Shown here piece by piece: positions 25,488-32,922 of a stretch of 64,000 bases of DNA. The stretch is taken from assembly GCF_051200875.1 (NCBI RefSeq), contig NZ_CP195191.1:62001-126000 (forward strand). The letters are read 5' to 3'. Below the pieces are notes generated by a model. That model saw only the letters and a program-made list of their open reading frames with translations. It did not search any database and was not told the DNA's origin. The position numbers were made by a program, and so were the translations under genes. The DNA is from Pseudotabrizicola sp051200875 (GTDB taxonomy: Bacteria > Pseudomonadota > Alphaproteobacteria > Rhodobacterales > Rhodobacteraceae). Each line of letters opens with the position of its first letter. Within the stretch, counting starts at the first letter, position 1.

Positions 25488-26903
25488 TCAGCCGACAGGA
25501 ACGTCGGCTGCTTTGCCGTTTGCCCGGACGAAGATGATGGCGACTATGCTGGCAAGCAGTCCGGCAAGAGCGGCGCCAAGGAAAGCGGCGCGGTAGCCGG
25601 AAAGAACATCGACAGCCTCATGTGGTGCGCCAGCCAATTGGGACGCGGCCACTGACACCATGATCGCAAGACCAAGAGCCGAGCCTACCTGATAGGTCGT
25701 GTTGATCAAGCCAGAGGCCAGACCCATATCCTCGGGCGCCGCCCCTGCCATGCCGGTCATCGTGACCGGAATATAGGCAAGCGACATGCCAAGCGCCGCG
25801 ATCAGTGACGCCGGCAGGACCGAGGCCAGATAGGTGCCGTCGGCGGGGATCGCCGAAAGCAGGCCGAGCGCACCGCTCAGAGCCAGCAGGCCAATGACCA
25901 TGACAGGCTTTACGCCAAAACGGCCGATCAGCGGACCCGTCAGCTTTACCATGAAGACCATGATGACCAGCGTCATCGGCAAAAGCGCGAGGCCCGAGCC
26001 AAATGCAGACAGGTTGAGAACAGACTGGAGGTAGAGGTTCAGGAAGAACCATAGTGGAATCCATGCCGCCCCAAGAAGCGCCATGACAAGGTTGCCCGCC
26101 GCAAGACCGGGTGCCCGGAACAGGCGCAGAGGCAGAAGCGGTGCACGCGACATAGCCTGAATGATCAGGAAAAGCACGAGAAGACCGACGGCCCCGCCCA
26201 GCAGCGAGAGGGTCTGAGGCACCAGCCAGCCAACCTGCTCGCCTGTCACGATGCCGTAAACCGCGGCCACAATGGCAACCGTGACCAAAGCCGAGTCGAT
26301 AATGCCGATCTTTCCGCGCGAGCCGGCGACGGAGCGAAGAACGACTGGCCCAAGGGCCAGCACGGCAAGGCCCAGCGGGACGTTCACAAGGAAAGTCCAG
26401 GTCCAGCTCATCCACTCGGTGATGACGCCGCCCAGAAACACGCCAGCGGTTCCGCCAGCGGCGGCGGACGCCCCCCAGAAGCCGAAGGCGCGACCAAGTT
26501 CAGCCGGGCGCGCGCCGAAGAGGCGCATCAAGATTGACAGCGCGGCGGGCGCAATCAACGCGGCCCCGACGCCCTGCAAGGCACGGCCAGCAAGGAGAAC
26601 GGATTGGGTCTCGGCGAGTCCGGCGATCAGTGAAGAAGCTGTGAGCAGGGCAAAGCCGGACATGAAGATACGGCGCGCACCAAAGACATCGGACAGTTTC
26701 CCGCCGAGAAGGAGCAAGCCGCCAAAGGCGATAACATAAGCGTTGAAGATCCAGCTCAGACCGTCGTCGGTGAAGCCGAGATCGGCCTGAATGGCGGGAA
26801 GTGCGACACCGATAATCGAAGTGTCGAGAATGACGATGAATTGCGCGGCGCACAAGAGCGCCAGCGCCTTCCACCGCTTGGGGTCAGGATTGGAAAGTGA
26901 CAT
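25488..26903 (-). CDS. MFS drug-efflux transporter, EmrB/QacA (DHA2) type
   Basis: This 471-aa inner-membrane protein has about 14 hydrophobic segments. Motif D1 is present as LDTSIIGVALPAIQADLG near residue 26, motif A as GGKLSDVFGARRIF, and motif C-like glycine-rich helix GGTAGVFLGGVITEW. DHA2 proteins export hydrophobic drugs or metabolites by proton antiport. It stands alone on the minus strand. There is no adjacent TetR or MarR regulator. Confidence 0.87.
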   Translation of the reverse strand: MSLSNPDPKRWKALALLCAAQFIVILDTSIIGVALPAIQADLGFTDDGLSWIFNAYVIAFGGLLLLGGKLSDVFGARRIFMSGFALLTASSLIAGLAETQSVLLAGRALQGVGAALIAPAALSILMRLFGARPAELGRAFGFWGASAAAGGTAGVFLGGVITEWMSWTWTFLVNVPLGLAVLALGPVVLRSVAGSRGKIGIIDSALVTVAIVAAVYGIVTGEQVGWLVPQTLSLLGGAVGLLVLFLIIQAMSRAPLLPLRLFRAPGLAAGNLVMALLGAAWIPLWFFLNLYLQSVLNLSAFGSGLALLPMTLVIMVFMVKLTGPLIGRFGVKPVMVIGLLALSGALGLLSAIPADGTYLASVLPASLIAALGMSLAYIPVTMTGMAGAAPEDMGLASGLINTTYQVGSALGLAIMVSVAASQLAGAPHEAVDVLSGYRAAFLGAALAGLLASIVAIIFVRANGKAADVPVG

Positions 26904-27063
26904 CGGAAGAGTTCCTCTGGTTGCTATTGGCCCGCAACGATTCGTGCGGATAGCTCGGCTCCTCAGGTGTCCAATGCTGGTAGGGTCAACACACCTCCCA
27001 GCATGTCAGGGTGCAGGCTGAGCGTTCCTTCTGCGGGTGCCTTGCCCGCCTTCGGTTTTCGCA

Positions 27064-27085
27064 TTGACCCTCCCTGCATGGGAGG
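27064..27085 (+). promoter_or_regulatory. Copper-type MerR promoter box 1, facing right
   Basis: The box reads TTGACCCTCC, then CTGCAT, then GGGAGG; CCTCCC and GGGAGG form the dyad, with TTGACC as the -35. It has the same form as boxes at 29577, 35446 and 35584. CueR/HmrR promoters place such a dyad inside an overlong -35/-10 spacer. The first gene downstream is the 65-aa protein at 27130. Confidence 0.7.
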
Positions 27086-27129
27086 CCGGAGAAGGCGATT
27101 CGAAAGAAGCCAATCTCCAGGAGACTGCA

Positions 27130-27327
27130 ATGACACACCTGACCTCCCCCCCTGCCCAAAGATCACTGATCGGACATCTGCTTCAGATCCTCCGGTCAGC
27201 AACCCTTGAACGTTTGGCCCTGCCCGATGTTGAGGGAAAGGAAATGGATGAGCATATTCTTCTGGAATCCTACCTTGTCCGGACGCCGCCTGAACTGTTC
27301 GCTGCGCCAAAGGCACCGTTCCTGTAG
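27130..27327 (+). CDS. Small unrecognised protein behind a copper-type promoter
   Basis: This open frame encodes 65 aa, starting MTHLTSPPAQRSLIGHLLQ. The ATG has AGGAG six nt upstream and lies 45 bp after copper box 1, which is why I keep it. It has no signal peptide, no membrane helix and no Cys; the middle is predicted helical with many Leu and Glu (ALPDVEGKEMDEHILLESYL). I do not recognise the family. It might be a stress-related small protein or the remnant of a longer gene. 27328-27509 after it shows nothing else. Confidence 0.5.
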   Translation: MTHLTSPPAQRSLIGHLLQILRSATLERLALPDVEGKEMDEHILLESYLVRTPPELFAAPKAPFL

Positions 27328-27509
27328 GTGTAAAGGCCAAACAGGATGAAGGCCGATACGGCACCCGAAGGATTACAGTCCAGCAGGCGAACCTTTGGCT
27401 TGTCCTGTCTTCATCTTGCTACGGCGCCAATCGAACCGGCAATGACCTCGGGCAGCATTTCGTCCGTCGCCTGCGGCCATCATCCGCAATTTCGAATAAG
27501 GTACTTGTG

Positions 27510-27775
27510 ATGAAAGAAGAGATGACAATTGACGAAATCTTCGCGCATGTCCTCCGGTCCTGTGATGGCGTGATAGAAGACAGGAACTGGGGAGAACGAG
27601 GAATTTTCTACAACCCGGGGAAAGTGCTGCCCAAGAGTATCTATGTCCTTACAATCAAGGACAAGGACAGCCCGAATGACAAGGCATCACAGGTCAATCG
27701 CCCCGGCGTCTTTCGGCTCAATCTGGGGATATCAAGACCCGCATTCACAAAGCTCTTCGGAGACGTTCCTTCGCG
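27510..27775 (+). pseudogene. DUF6194 family protein, N-terminal fragment (interrupted)
   Basis: The fragment starts MKEEMTIDEIFAHVLRSC (or at MTIDEI, 27522) and contains the DUF6194 core: W-GERGIFYNPG, ATI-like VLTIKDKDSPNDKASQ, and NRPGVFRLNLGISR. It stops at about residue 88 of a family normally near 150 aa, where it runs into a transposase fragment at about 27776. The missing C terminus is found at 29352-29492 in the same orientation. DUF6194 has no known function that I can state. Confidence 0.72.
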
Positions 27776-28260
27776 ACCTACCTGAAGGCGCACCGCACGG
27801 CGTCAAGCCTGTGGGTGAAAAAGGGGGGGCGACGATCAACGCGGGCGCCTGATCTGGCGCACAAAGGGAGGGCTGAACACCAAGCTGCATGCCGTGACCG
27901 ATGCCAAGGGACGGCCCCTGAAGTTGTTCATGACTGCGGGCCAAGTCAGCGACTACACCGGCGCCGCCGCCCTGCTGGCCAGCCTGTCCGGCGCCGAATG
28001 GCTGATTGCCGACAGGGGTTACGATGCCGAATGGTTCAGGGAAGCGTTGAAAGACAAGGGGATAAAGCCACGCATCCCAGGCCGAAAGTCTCGCGGCAAG
28101 GCCTCCACTACGACAAGCGCCGCTACAAACGGCGCAACCGCATCGAGATCATGTTCGGCAGGCTCAAGGACTGGCGTCGCGTCGCTACTCGCTACGATAG
28201 ATGCGCGAAGACCTTCCTCGCCGCCGTCGCCCTGGCCGCAACCGTCGTGTTCTGGCTTTG
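27776..28260 (+). pseudogene. IS5-family transposase fragment with frameshift
   Basis: From YLKAHRTASSLWVKKGG the reading shifts to DDQRGRLIWRTKGGLNTKLHAVTDA and on to AEWLIADRGYDAEWF, the middle and C-terminal DDE parts of an IS427-type IS5 transposase. A second shift near 28105 is needed to reach YKRRNRIEIMFGRLKDWRRV. The first shift sits at an A5-G7 run equivalent to the programmed site of the intact element at 43266-43276; the second is damage. The N-terminal half is absent. Confidence 0.75.
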
Positions 28261-28980
28261 ACGATCAATGAGTCTGGGCCCTAGACCGAAACGAAGCTGA
28301 AGCGCCCTTGATTTGAACATTGTTGATCGTCAACATTCTGATTGACAGGGTCGAGGTGGCATTCGAGAAGTGCGTGAAAGCAGGACATTGTTCAGAACCA
28401 ACGGGAGATATCCCTTGTCATGAGTTTTGCATTGCGTCTGGATACTTTTGGCCGAACAATTTTGTGGGTTGCCGCGGGGCCTATTCTTGCGTGGCCAATC
28501 ATAATTATCATTCATGCGGTTCTCTCGTGGTATTTTGCCGACCAAGGTGGAGGCGCATATTTGGCAAATGCTAAAGAGGCCGACTCACTGCGTCTATTTA
28601 CATGGCTTGCAGTCACTCCTTCTGTTTATGCGCTCTGGCGTATTATACGTAACCAAGACGGATTTTCAGAAGTTGGTCTAATTGCGACAATCTTCCTGTG
28701 GTTAATATGCTTTGGATGTAGTGTTCTAATTGTTGGCTTGTCCGGGCTCTGGTGGTTTGGCTATTGAGAAGAAATGCCTCAAAGAGGGATAATTATTCAC
28801 CACAATCCCCAAATCTACCGTCTTACTCCACTGCTTTTACCTGATTTCCCAACTCCAGTTGAGCTACAGCCGAAAGGTCAGTAGCGTTCAAGAGAAATTA
28901 TCTTGATTCAAATTTTATATTTTATGTGGCACTTACCCTCACGCCTGCGCTGTGCTTTAGGGTCCAAACTCATTGATCGT
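28261..28980. repeat. Inverted IS5 ends flanking a 0.67-kb segment
   Basis: The segment 28261-28285 reads (minus strand) CTAGGGCCCAGACTCATTGA, and 28957-28980 reads (plus strand) TTAGGGTCCAAACTCATTGA, each continuing TCGTCAAAGCC into a transposase tail. The two tails point outward from the enclosed DNA, like the remains of a composite element. Between them lie the AT-rich membrane-protein gene and short unassigned DNA (28768-28956). Confidence 0.6.
28420..28767 (+). CDS. Small membrane protein, AT-rich, unrecognised
   Basis: This frame encodes 115 aa with three to four hydrophobic segments (about 12-38, 58-75 and 84-112) and ends GLWWFGY. Codon use and base composition are much more AT-rich than the neighbours, for example consecutive att, ata and tta codons, which suggests recent transfer. 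The ribosome site (GGGAG) is 12 nt from ATG, longer than ideal. I do not recognise the family. It is enclosed by outward-facing IS5 ends, so it probably came as cargo. Confidence 0.55.
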   Translation: MSFALRLDTFGRTILWVAAGPILAWPIIIIIHAVLSWYFADQGGGAYLANAKEADSLRLFTWLAVTPSVYALWRIIRNQDGFSEVGLIATIFLWLICFGCSVLIVGLSGLWWFGY

Positions 28981-29071
28981 CAAAGCCAGAACAGGACGGT
29001 TGCGGCCAGGGCGACGGCGGAGAGGACGGTCTTCGCGCATCTATGGTAGCGAGTAGCGACGCGACGCCAGT
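28981..29071 (-). pseudogene. IS5-family transposase tail, minus strand
   Basis: The reverse strand encodes WRRVATRYHRCAKTVL and SAVALAATVLFWL, the end of the same transposase type as at 27776-28260 but inverted. Only about 30 residues remain. DNA from 29072 to 29351 holds an 8-bp inverted repeat but no gene I can support. Confidence 0.7.
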
Positions 29072-29116
29072 GACTGCAGCGGTCGGGTGCCATCTTCCCA
29101 CCATTGGCAACTTGTA

Positions 29117-29143
29117 GTAGCCACCCGTTTCCGTAGTGGCTAC
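29117..29143. repeat. Short inverted repeat in the insertion zone
   Basis: GTAGCCAC (29117-29124) and GTGGCTAC (29136-29143) form a perfect 8-bp stem with an 11-nt loop. It lies between the IS5 tail and the DUF6194 C-terminal fragment and may be an end of another mobile element. No matching gene is present. Confidence 0.35.
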
Positions 29144-29351
29144 AGCCGAGTTTCCGCAAACTTGGGAAATCCAAAAAGAAAACACTTCCTTTGCTGTAAA
29201 ATCCGACTGACGACGGGTGATGAGTTGGTCACTTCATTCGTTTTGCGTGTCAACTTGAGCCGAAATCACTCGGTCCCTTATTGGCCGGTACCCACCGAAC
29301 TCGACCACCCGCTTGAGCACACCCTCCAGCCTGAACTCCGCCACGCCTGAG

Positions 29352-29492
29352 ATCTCGCCGCACCCGGTTTACGGCTGGATGTCCTGGATCGCGGTTCTAA
29401 ACCCAAGCCGGGTGACATTTGCGACTCTCGTGCCACTGATAGATGAGGCGGTTGGCATCGCGGCGGAAAAGTTCAAAAGGCGCAAGCGATAA
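29352..29492 (+). pseudogene. DUF6194 family protein, C-terminal fragment
   Basis: In frame, 29361-29492 encodes HPVYGWMSWIAVLNPSR then VTFATLVPLIDEAVGIAAEK and a basic end FKRRKR before TAA. HPVYGW and W-AVLNPS are the hallmark C-terminal motifs of DUF6194. The N-terminal part is at 27510-27775, same strand, so one gene was split by about 1.6 kb of inserted DNA. It has no start of its own. Confidence 0.7.
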
Positions 29493-29576
29493 GAACCAAT
29501 CTTGGCGTCCACGGATGCGTCAGCCACGGCCCTGCGCCTTTGCCTGTCATACCGATCTGATTGCGCGACAAGGCTA

Positions 29577-29597
29577 TTGACCCTCCAATAGTGGGAG
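29577..29597 (+). promoter_or_regulatory. Copper-type MerR promoter box 2, upstream of cueR
   Basis: TTGACCCTCC-AATAGT-GGGAG lies 53 bp before the cueR start. It matches the other three boxes in TTGACCCTCC and GGGA. Autoregulation of the regulator is likely. Confidence 0.7.
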
Positions 29598-29649
29598 CGT
29601 GCAGAAACGATTCGATCCCGGACAGACCGGAAACGAATGGAGCCAAGCC

Positions 29650-30102
29650 ATGAATATCGGAGAAGCCTCGAAGGCGACCGGCATCTCGGTCAAGATGCTG
29701 CGCTATTATGAAGAAATCGGTCTCGTCCGTCCTGCATTGCGGGAATATTCTGGGTACCGCGTTTATTCCGACAAGAACATCGCGGTCCTACGTTTTGTTC
29801 GAAGGGCGCGCGACCTTGGCTTTCAGGTAAAGCAGATCGCGGCCCTTCTCGATCTCTGGCAAGACGGAAGCCGGGCCAGTGCCGACGTGAAATCGCTGGC
29901 GATGGACCATGTTCGCGAACTTGAGCAGCGTCGCCGCGAACTTGACGAGATGATTGCCACGCTTGAGCACCTTGCCCATCATTGCCACGGCGATGCCCGG
30001 CCCGACTGCCCGATCCTGACGGGCCTCAGCGCCGAGGAAGAAATGCTGGCGAAGGCAAAAGCGAAAAGCAAACCGCGCCGGAAATTCGCCGCGGCGGGGT
30101 GA
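29650..30102 (+). CDS. cueR: Cu(I)-responsive MerR-family regulator (CueR/HmrR)
   Basis: This 150-aa protein starts MNIGEASKATGISVKMLRYY, the MerR winged helix, followed by a dimerisation coiled coil (about 75-110) and the metal loop with Cys112 and Cys120 in CHGDARPDCPIL. Two Cys eight apart with that context is the CueR/HmrR signature for linear Cu(I) binding. It should activate the four boxes in this island. The lysine-rich tail AKAKAKSKPRRKFAAAG is longer than in E. coli. The start at 29599 is rejected because the MerR fold begins at 29650. Confidence 0.92.
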   Translation: MNIGEASKATGISVKMLRYYEEIGLVRPALREYSGYRVYSDKNIAVLRFVRRARDLGFQVKQIAALLDLWQDGSRASADVKSLAMDHVRELEQRRRELDEMIATLEHLAHHCHGDARPDCPILTGLSAEEEMLAKAKAKSKPRRKFAAAG

Positions 30103-30276
30103 AACCCTTTAGGCATTTCAGTCGGGAAGAGCGATCCTTCGGCCAATAGCTTTGGGATGTGAGGCTGTGACGCTTGGCCTTTGCGAAAGGCTTGCCCCAC
30201 GCGCGATGGCAAGAGGCGGAATGGACAGAGCGTTCTTGGCAGGGAAAGCCCCGTGTCGCCCCGTCCTCGGCACCGC

Positions 30277-31305
30277 TCAATCAGCGGCGACGATTTCCTC
30301 GCTCCTGGTCACGCTTTCGGGTGTGAAGAATACATCGGCATGAAGGTCTTGCGGACGCAGGCCCAAGGATGAAACAGTTTGTGAAAGCGCGTCGATCATG
30401 GCTGGCGGACCGGCCGTGTAGCATGTCCAGCCATCCAGATCGGACAAGTCCGCAGCAACGGCATCATGCACGAATCCTGTTCGCCGTGTCATCTGCCCCT
30501 TTGGCGCTGACAGCACTGGTGTCACCGTCAGATCGCCATGCCGCTCTGCCAGCTTCGCCAGCCGATCAAGGCCGTATAGGTCGCGCTCCTCACGCACCCC
30601 CAGATACACCCGGATCGGCTGCTTCATTCCATGTGCCACTGCGCTCTCTAGGATCGAGAGGATCGGCGCAAGACCAGACCCGCCCGCGACCGCGAGGATC
30701 TGCCCTGTATGGCCTGTCCGCAGATGCGCCGAGCCGCGAGGGCCAGTCACGCGCAGATGTTCGCCGATGCGGACACGTTTATGGATGGCCGACGAAGTTC
30801 GGCCACCTGGCACGCGACGAATATGGAACTCCAGCTCGTTCGCGCCCGGTTCATTCGCCATAGAATAATCGCGTGCCGGCACGCCCGGAAAGGCAAGCGT
30901 CGCATATTGGCCAGCCGAAAACTGCAGGGTCTCGCCATCCACTCTCAGACGAAGGCGCAGGATGTCATGGGTCAGCAGTTCGGCCCCCACGACAAACGCG
31001 TCCAAATCCCGAAGGGGATGACTTGTCGCATCATCCTCCAACCAGAAAACGCTTGCCTCGCCCTTTGGCACGGCTCGACAGGTCAGGATCAAACCGCTGT
31101 CGCGCTCGATAGGGGGAAGAGCAAAGCGCGAATGATCAAGATGCTCCACCTCTCCTTCGGCGAGACGTGATTTGCAGTTTCCGCAACGGCCGGACTTGCA
31201 CCCATGCGGGTAGTCGATGCCCTGTGCGAGCGCTGCAGAAAGGATGGTTTGACCGTCCGGAACGGTGATCTTCCGGCCAATGTTAAGAAGGGTGATGTCA
31301 GGCAT
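30277..31305 (-). CDS. 2Fe-2S ferredoxin-type flavin reductase
   Basis: This 342-aa electron-transfer protein has a plant-type ferredoxin domain (1-90) with cluster ligands Cys36, Cys41, Cys44 and Cys76, an FAD domain (about 100-200, RDYSMANEPG) and an NAD domain (GGSGLAPILSIL and YTAGPPAMIDAL). Such proteins pass electrons from NAD(P)H to an oxygenase or other acceptor, but no oxygenase is next to it. It is the last gene of the copA operon, overlapping the MFS gene by 8 bp, so it is probably copper-induced. Partner unknown. Confidence 0.85.
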   Translation of the reverse strand: MPDITLLNIGRKITVPDGQTILSAALAQGIDYPHGCKSGRCGNCKSRLAEGEVEHLDHSRFALPPIERDSGLILTCRAVPKGEASVFWLEDDATSHPLRDLDAFVVGAELLTHDILRLRLRVDGETLQFSAGQYATLAFPGVPARDYSMANEPGANELEFHIRRVPGGRTSSAIHKRVRIGEHLRVTGPRGSAHLRTGHTGQILAVAGGSGLAPILSILESAVAHGMKQPIRVYLGVREERDLYGLDRLAKLAERHGDLTVTPVLSAPKGQMTRRTGFVHDAVAADLSDLDGWTCYTAGPPAMIDALSQTVSSLGLRPQDLHADVFFTPESVTRSEEIVAAD

Positions 31306-32602
31306 TTCTGCTTACTCCATCGCAGGAAAGGGTGCACGCAGGGGTGCAGATGACGATGCCGGTGCCGCTTGCGGCGGCGCAGGCGCAGAGAGTTTCGGTG
31401 AGAGTGGCGGCTTGCGCGGGCGAAGGGCGGCTAAGGACTGCAAAGGACAGGGCCGCAGACAGCAGCGGTGCGACGAACGATACGGAAAGCGAGATGCCAG
31501 TGCCGAGATACGACTGCAGGGTGCCGATACCGAAATACATGAGGCCAGCCAGCGAGGAACCAAGTCCAAAGACCATGCCCGAGGCCGTCGCACCCGCACG
31601 GGGTGCAAGATCCTGAGCTGCAACGACCAGGATCGGGCTTGCAGCATAGCTCAGAGCGCCGGCGGCAGAGAGCATAAAGACGAAACCGCCCGTTTCCGGT
31701 GACATCCACAGAAGTCCAAGGAATGCCGGAACACTGGCAGTCAAGATTGTAGCCAATAGCCAATTCCGGGGTAGACGCGTGGCGAGAAACCCGACACCGA
31801 TACCACCGGCCGCGGCGGCCAGGGAAAAGGTGCCCAGAGTGCCGGCAATCGCCGGATGTGTCTCTGAAAGGCCGTGACGTTCGATCAGGAACAGAGGTAG
31901 TCCGTTCAGAACAGTGGTGAAGGGAAGAAAGGCCAAGGCAGCGGCAAGGGTGATCACGCCAACGGGTCCCCAGACAATTTCCCAATCAATCCGTCTTGCC
32001 GCAACCGGCGTCTGAGAGGTTGGTTCTTCTTGTCGAGGGGCAAGCGCCAGAATGGCTGCCGCGGCGACGGCGCCGGGAAGCATCAGAGCCAGGGGGAGCA
32101 TTTCTTCGAAATAGCTTCGAGCAATGGCAAGTAGCGACGGGCCAACCGCATAGCCCAGCATGCCCCCAGAGGCGAAGATGGCAACGGCAAGTTCCGGGCG
32201 CGAAGCGCCCCGACGGACCAGCATGGAACCCGCCGGATGGATCGCTGCTGAGCCGAAACCTGCAAACGCGACCAGCGCAAACAACAGTGTGACGCTGGGC
32301 GTCAACGCCAAGAGGCTTAGCAAGATAGCGCTGAACAGGACACTTGCGGCAGTCACGACGGCTTCGCCATAGCGGTCTGAAAGCCTGCCGAGGAAAGGTC
32401 CGGGAAGAGACGCCGACAGCGCAAAGACGGCGACAAGCCCGGCGAGTGTAGCTTCATCCAGTCCAAGCTGGAGGTGAAACATGGGAAGCATCGCTGGCAG
32501 GAAGGCCGTGTAGGCGTCGTTGACCAGATGCCCGACTGCGCCGAGAGTGAGTGAACGGCGTCCAGTATGCGATCGCGGCGGATCGAGTGTCAGATCGGCC
32601 AT
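31298..32602 (-). CDS. MFS transporter, fosmidomycin-resistance (Fsr) like, with Cys-rich tail
   Basis: This 434-aa inner-membrane protein has 12 predicted helices. The N terminus GHLVNDAYTAFLPAMLP and motif A GRLSDRYGEA fit the Fsr branch. The start at 32602 overlaps the glutaredoxin-like gene by 13 bp; the longer open frame is a shadow. The last 30 residues carry five Cys (CACAAASGTGIVICTPAC and one more), unusual for MFS proteins, and overlap the next gene's start. The tail may bind metal, or the original stop may have been lost. Substrate unknown. Confidence 0.82.
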   Translation of the reverse strand: MADLTLDPPRSHTGRRSLTLGAVGHLVNDAYTAFLPAMLPMFHLQLGLDEATLAGLVAVFALSASLPGPFLGRLSDRYGEAVVTAASVLFSAILLSLLALTPSVTLLFALVAFAGFGSAAIHPAGSMLVRRGASRPELAVAIFASGGMLGYAVGPSLLAIARSYFEEMLPLALMLPGAVAAAAILALAPRQEEPTSQTPVAARRIDWEIVWGPVGVITLAAALAFLPFTTVLNGLPLFLIERHGLSETHPAIAGTLGTFSLAAAAGGIGVGFLATRLPRNWLLATILTASVPAFLGLLWMSPETGGFVFMLSAAGALSYAASPILVVAAQDLAPRAGATASGMVFGLGSSLAGLMYFGIGTLQSYLGTGISLSVSFVAPLLSAALSFAVLSRPSPAQAATLTETLCACAAASGTGIVICTPACTLSCDGVSRNA

Positions 32603-32850
32603 ATCCCCAACTCCTTCAAGCGTGCCTCGATCCGGGGTTTTTGGTCCTCGAATGTGCCGTAAGTGAACCACGCGCCAATTTCGGTGATGGGAGCCACGCG
32701 CACGCCAAAGCGGAGCTTGGCTTCGTCCATCACCGCCTGTTCGGTCAGGTCGCGTTCGGCGTAGTCGATGCCAAGGCGGGCTAGCCAGGCCTTCAATGTG
32801 CGGCAATCGGGGCAGGTCGGCGTGGAATAGACGATGACAGGGCTACTCAT
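32590..32850 (-). CDS. Glutaredoxin-like protein
   Basis: This 86-aa thioredoxin-fold protein starts MSSPVIVYSTPTCPDCRTLK with a CPDC redox motif at 13-16. The usual TVP cis-proline segment appears as RVAPITEIGAW, and the sequence is short and soluble. It has AGGAG 7 nt upstream. It lies between copA and the MFS gene in a likely copper-induced operon, so a role in thiol repair or copper handling under metal stress is plausible. Glutathione versus other thiol partners cannot be told. Confidence 0.82.
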   Translation of the reverse strand: MSSPVIVYSTPTCPDCRTLKAWLARLGIDYAERDLTEQAVMDEAKLRFGVRVAPITEIGAWFTYGTFEDQKPRIEARLKELGIWPI

Positions 32851-32867
32851 GGCAGATCTCCTTTTCT

Positions 32868-32915
32868 GGGGGGGGGGGTGGCTTGATGATGCGTCCCCGG
32901 AAGCCGGGGACGCAT
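32868..32915 (-). other. G11 tract and strong hairpin between copA and the glutaredoxin-like gene
   Basis: ATGCGTCCCCGG (32889-32900) and CCGGGGACGCAT (32904-32915) make a perfect 12-bp stem with a 3-nt loop, 8 bp after the copA stop. An uninterrupted run of 11 G (32868-32878, C on the transcribed minus strand) follows, just before the ribosome site of the next gene. The hairpin has no T-run and may protect the copA mRNA end or reduce downstream transcription. Confidence 0.6.
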
Positions 32916-32922
32916 TTCGGGG

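Noticed and set aside
26963..27364. Minus-strand 133-codon open frame upstream of the MFS gene
   Set aside because: It covers copper box 1 and the 65-aa gene in antisense, is Pro/Arg-rich and has no recognisable domain.
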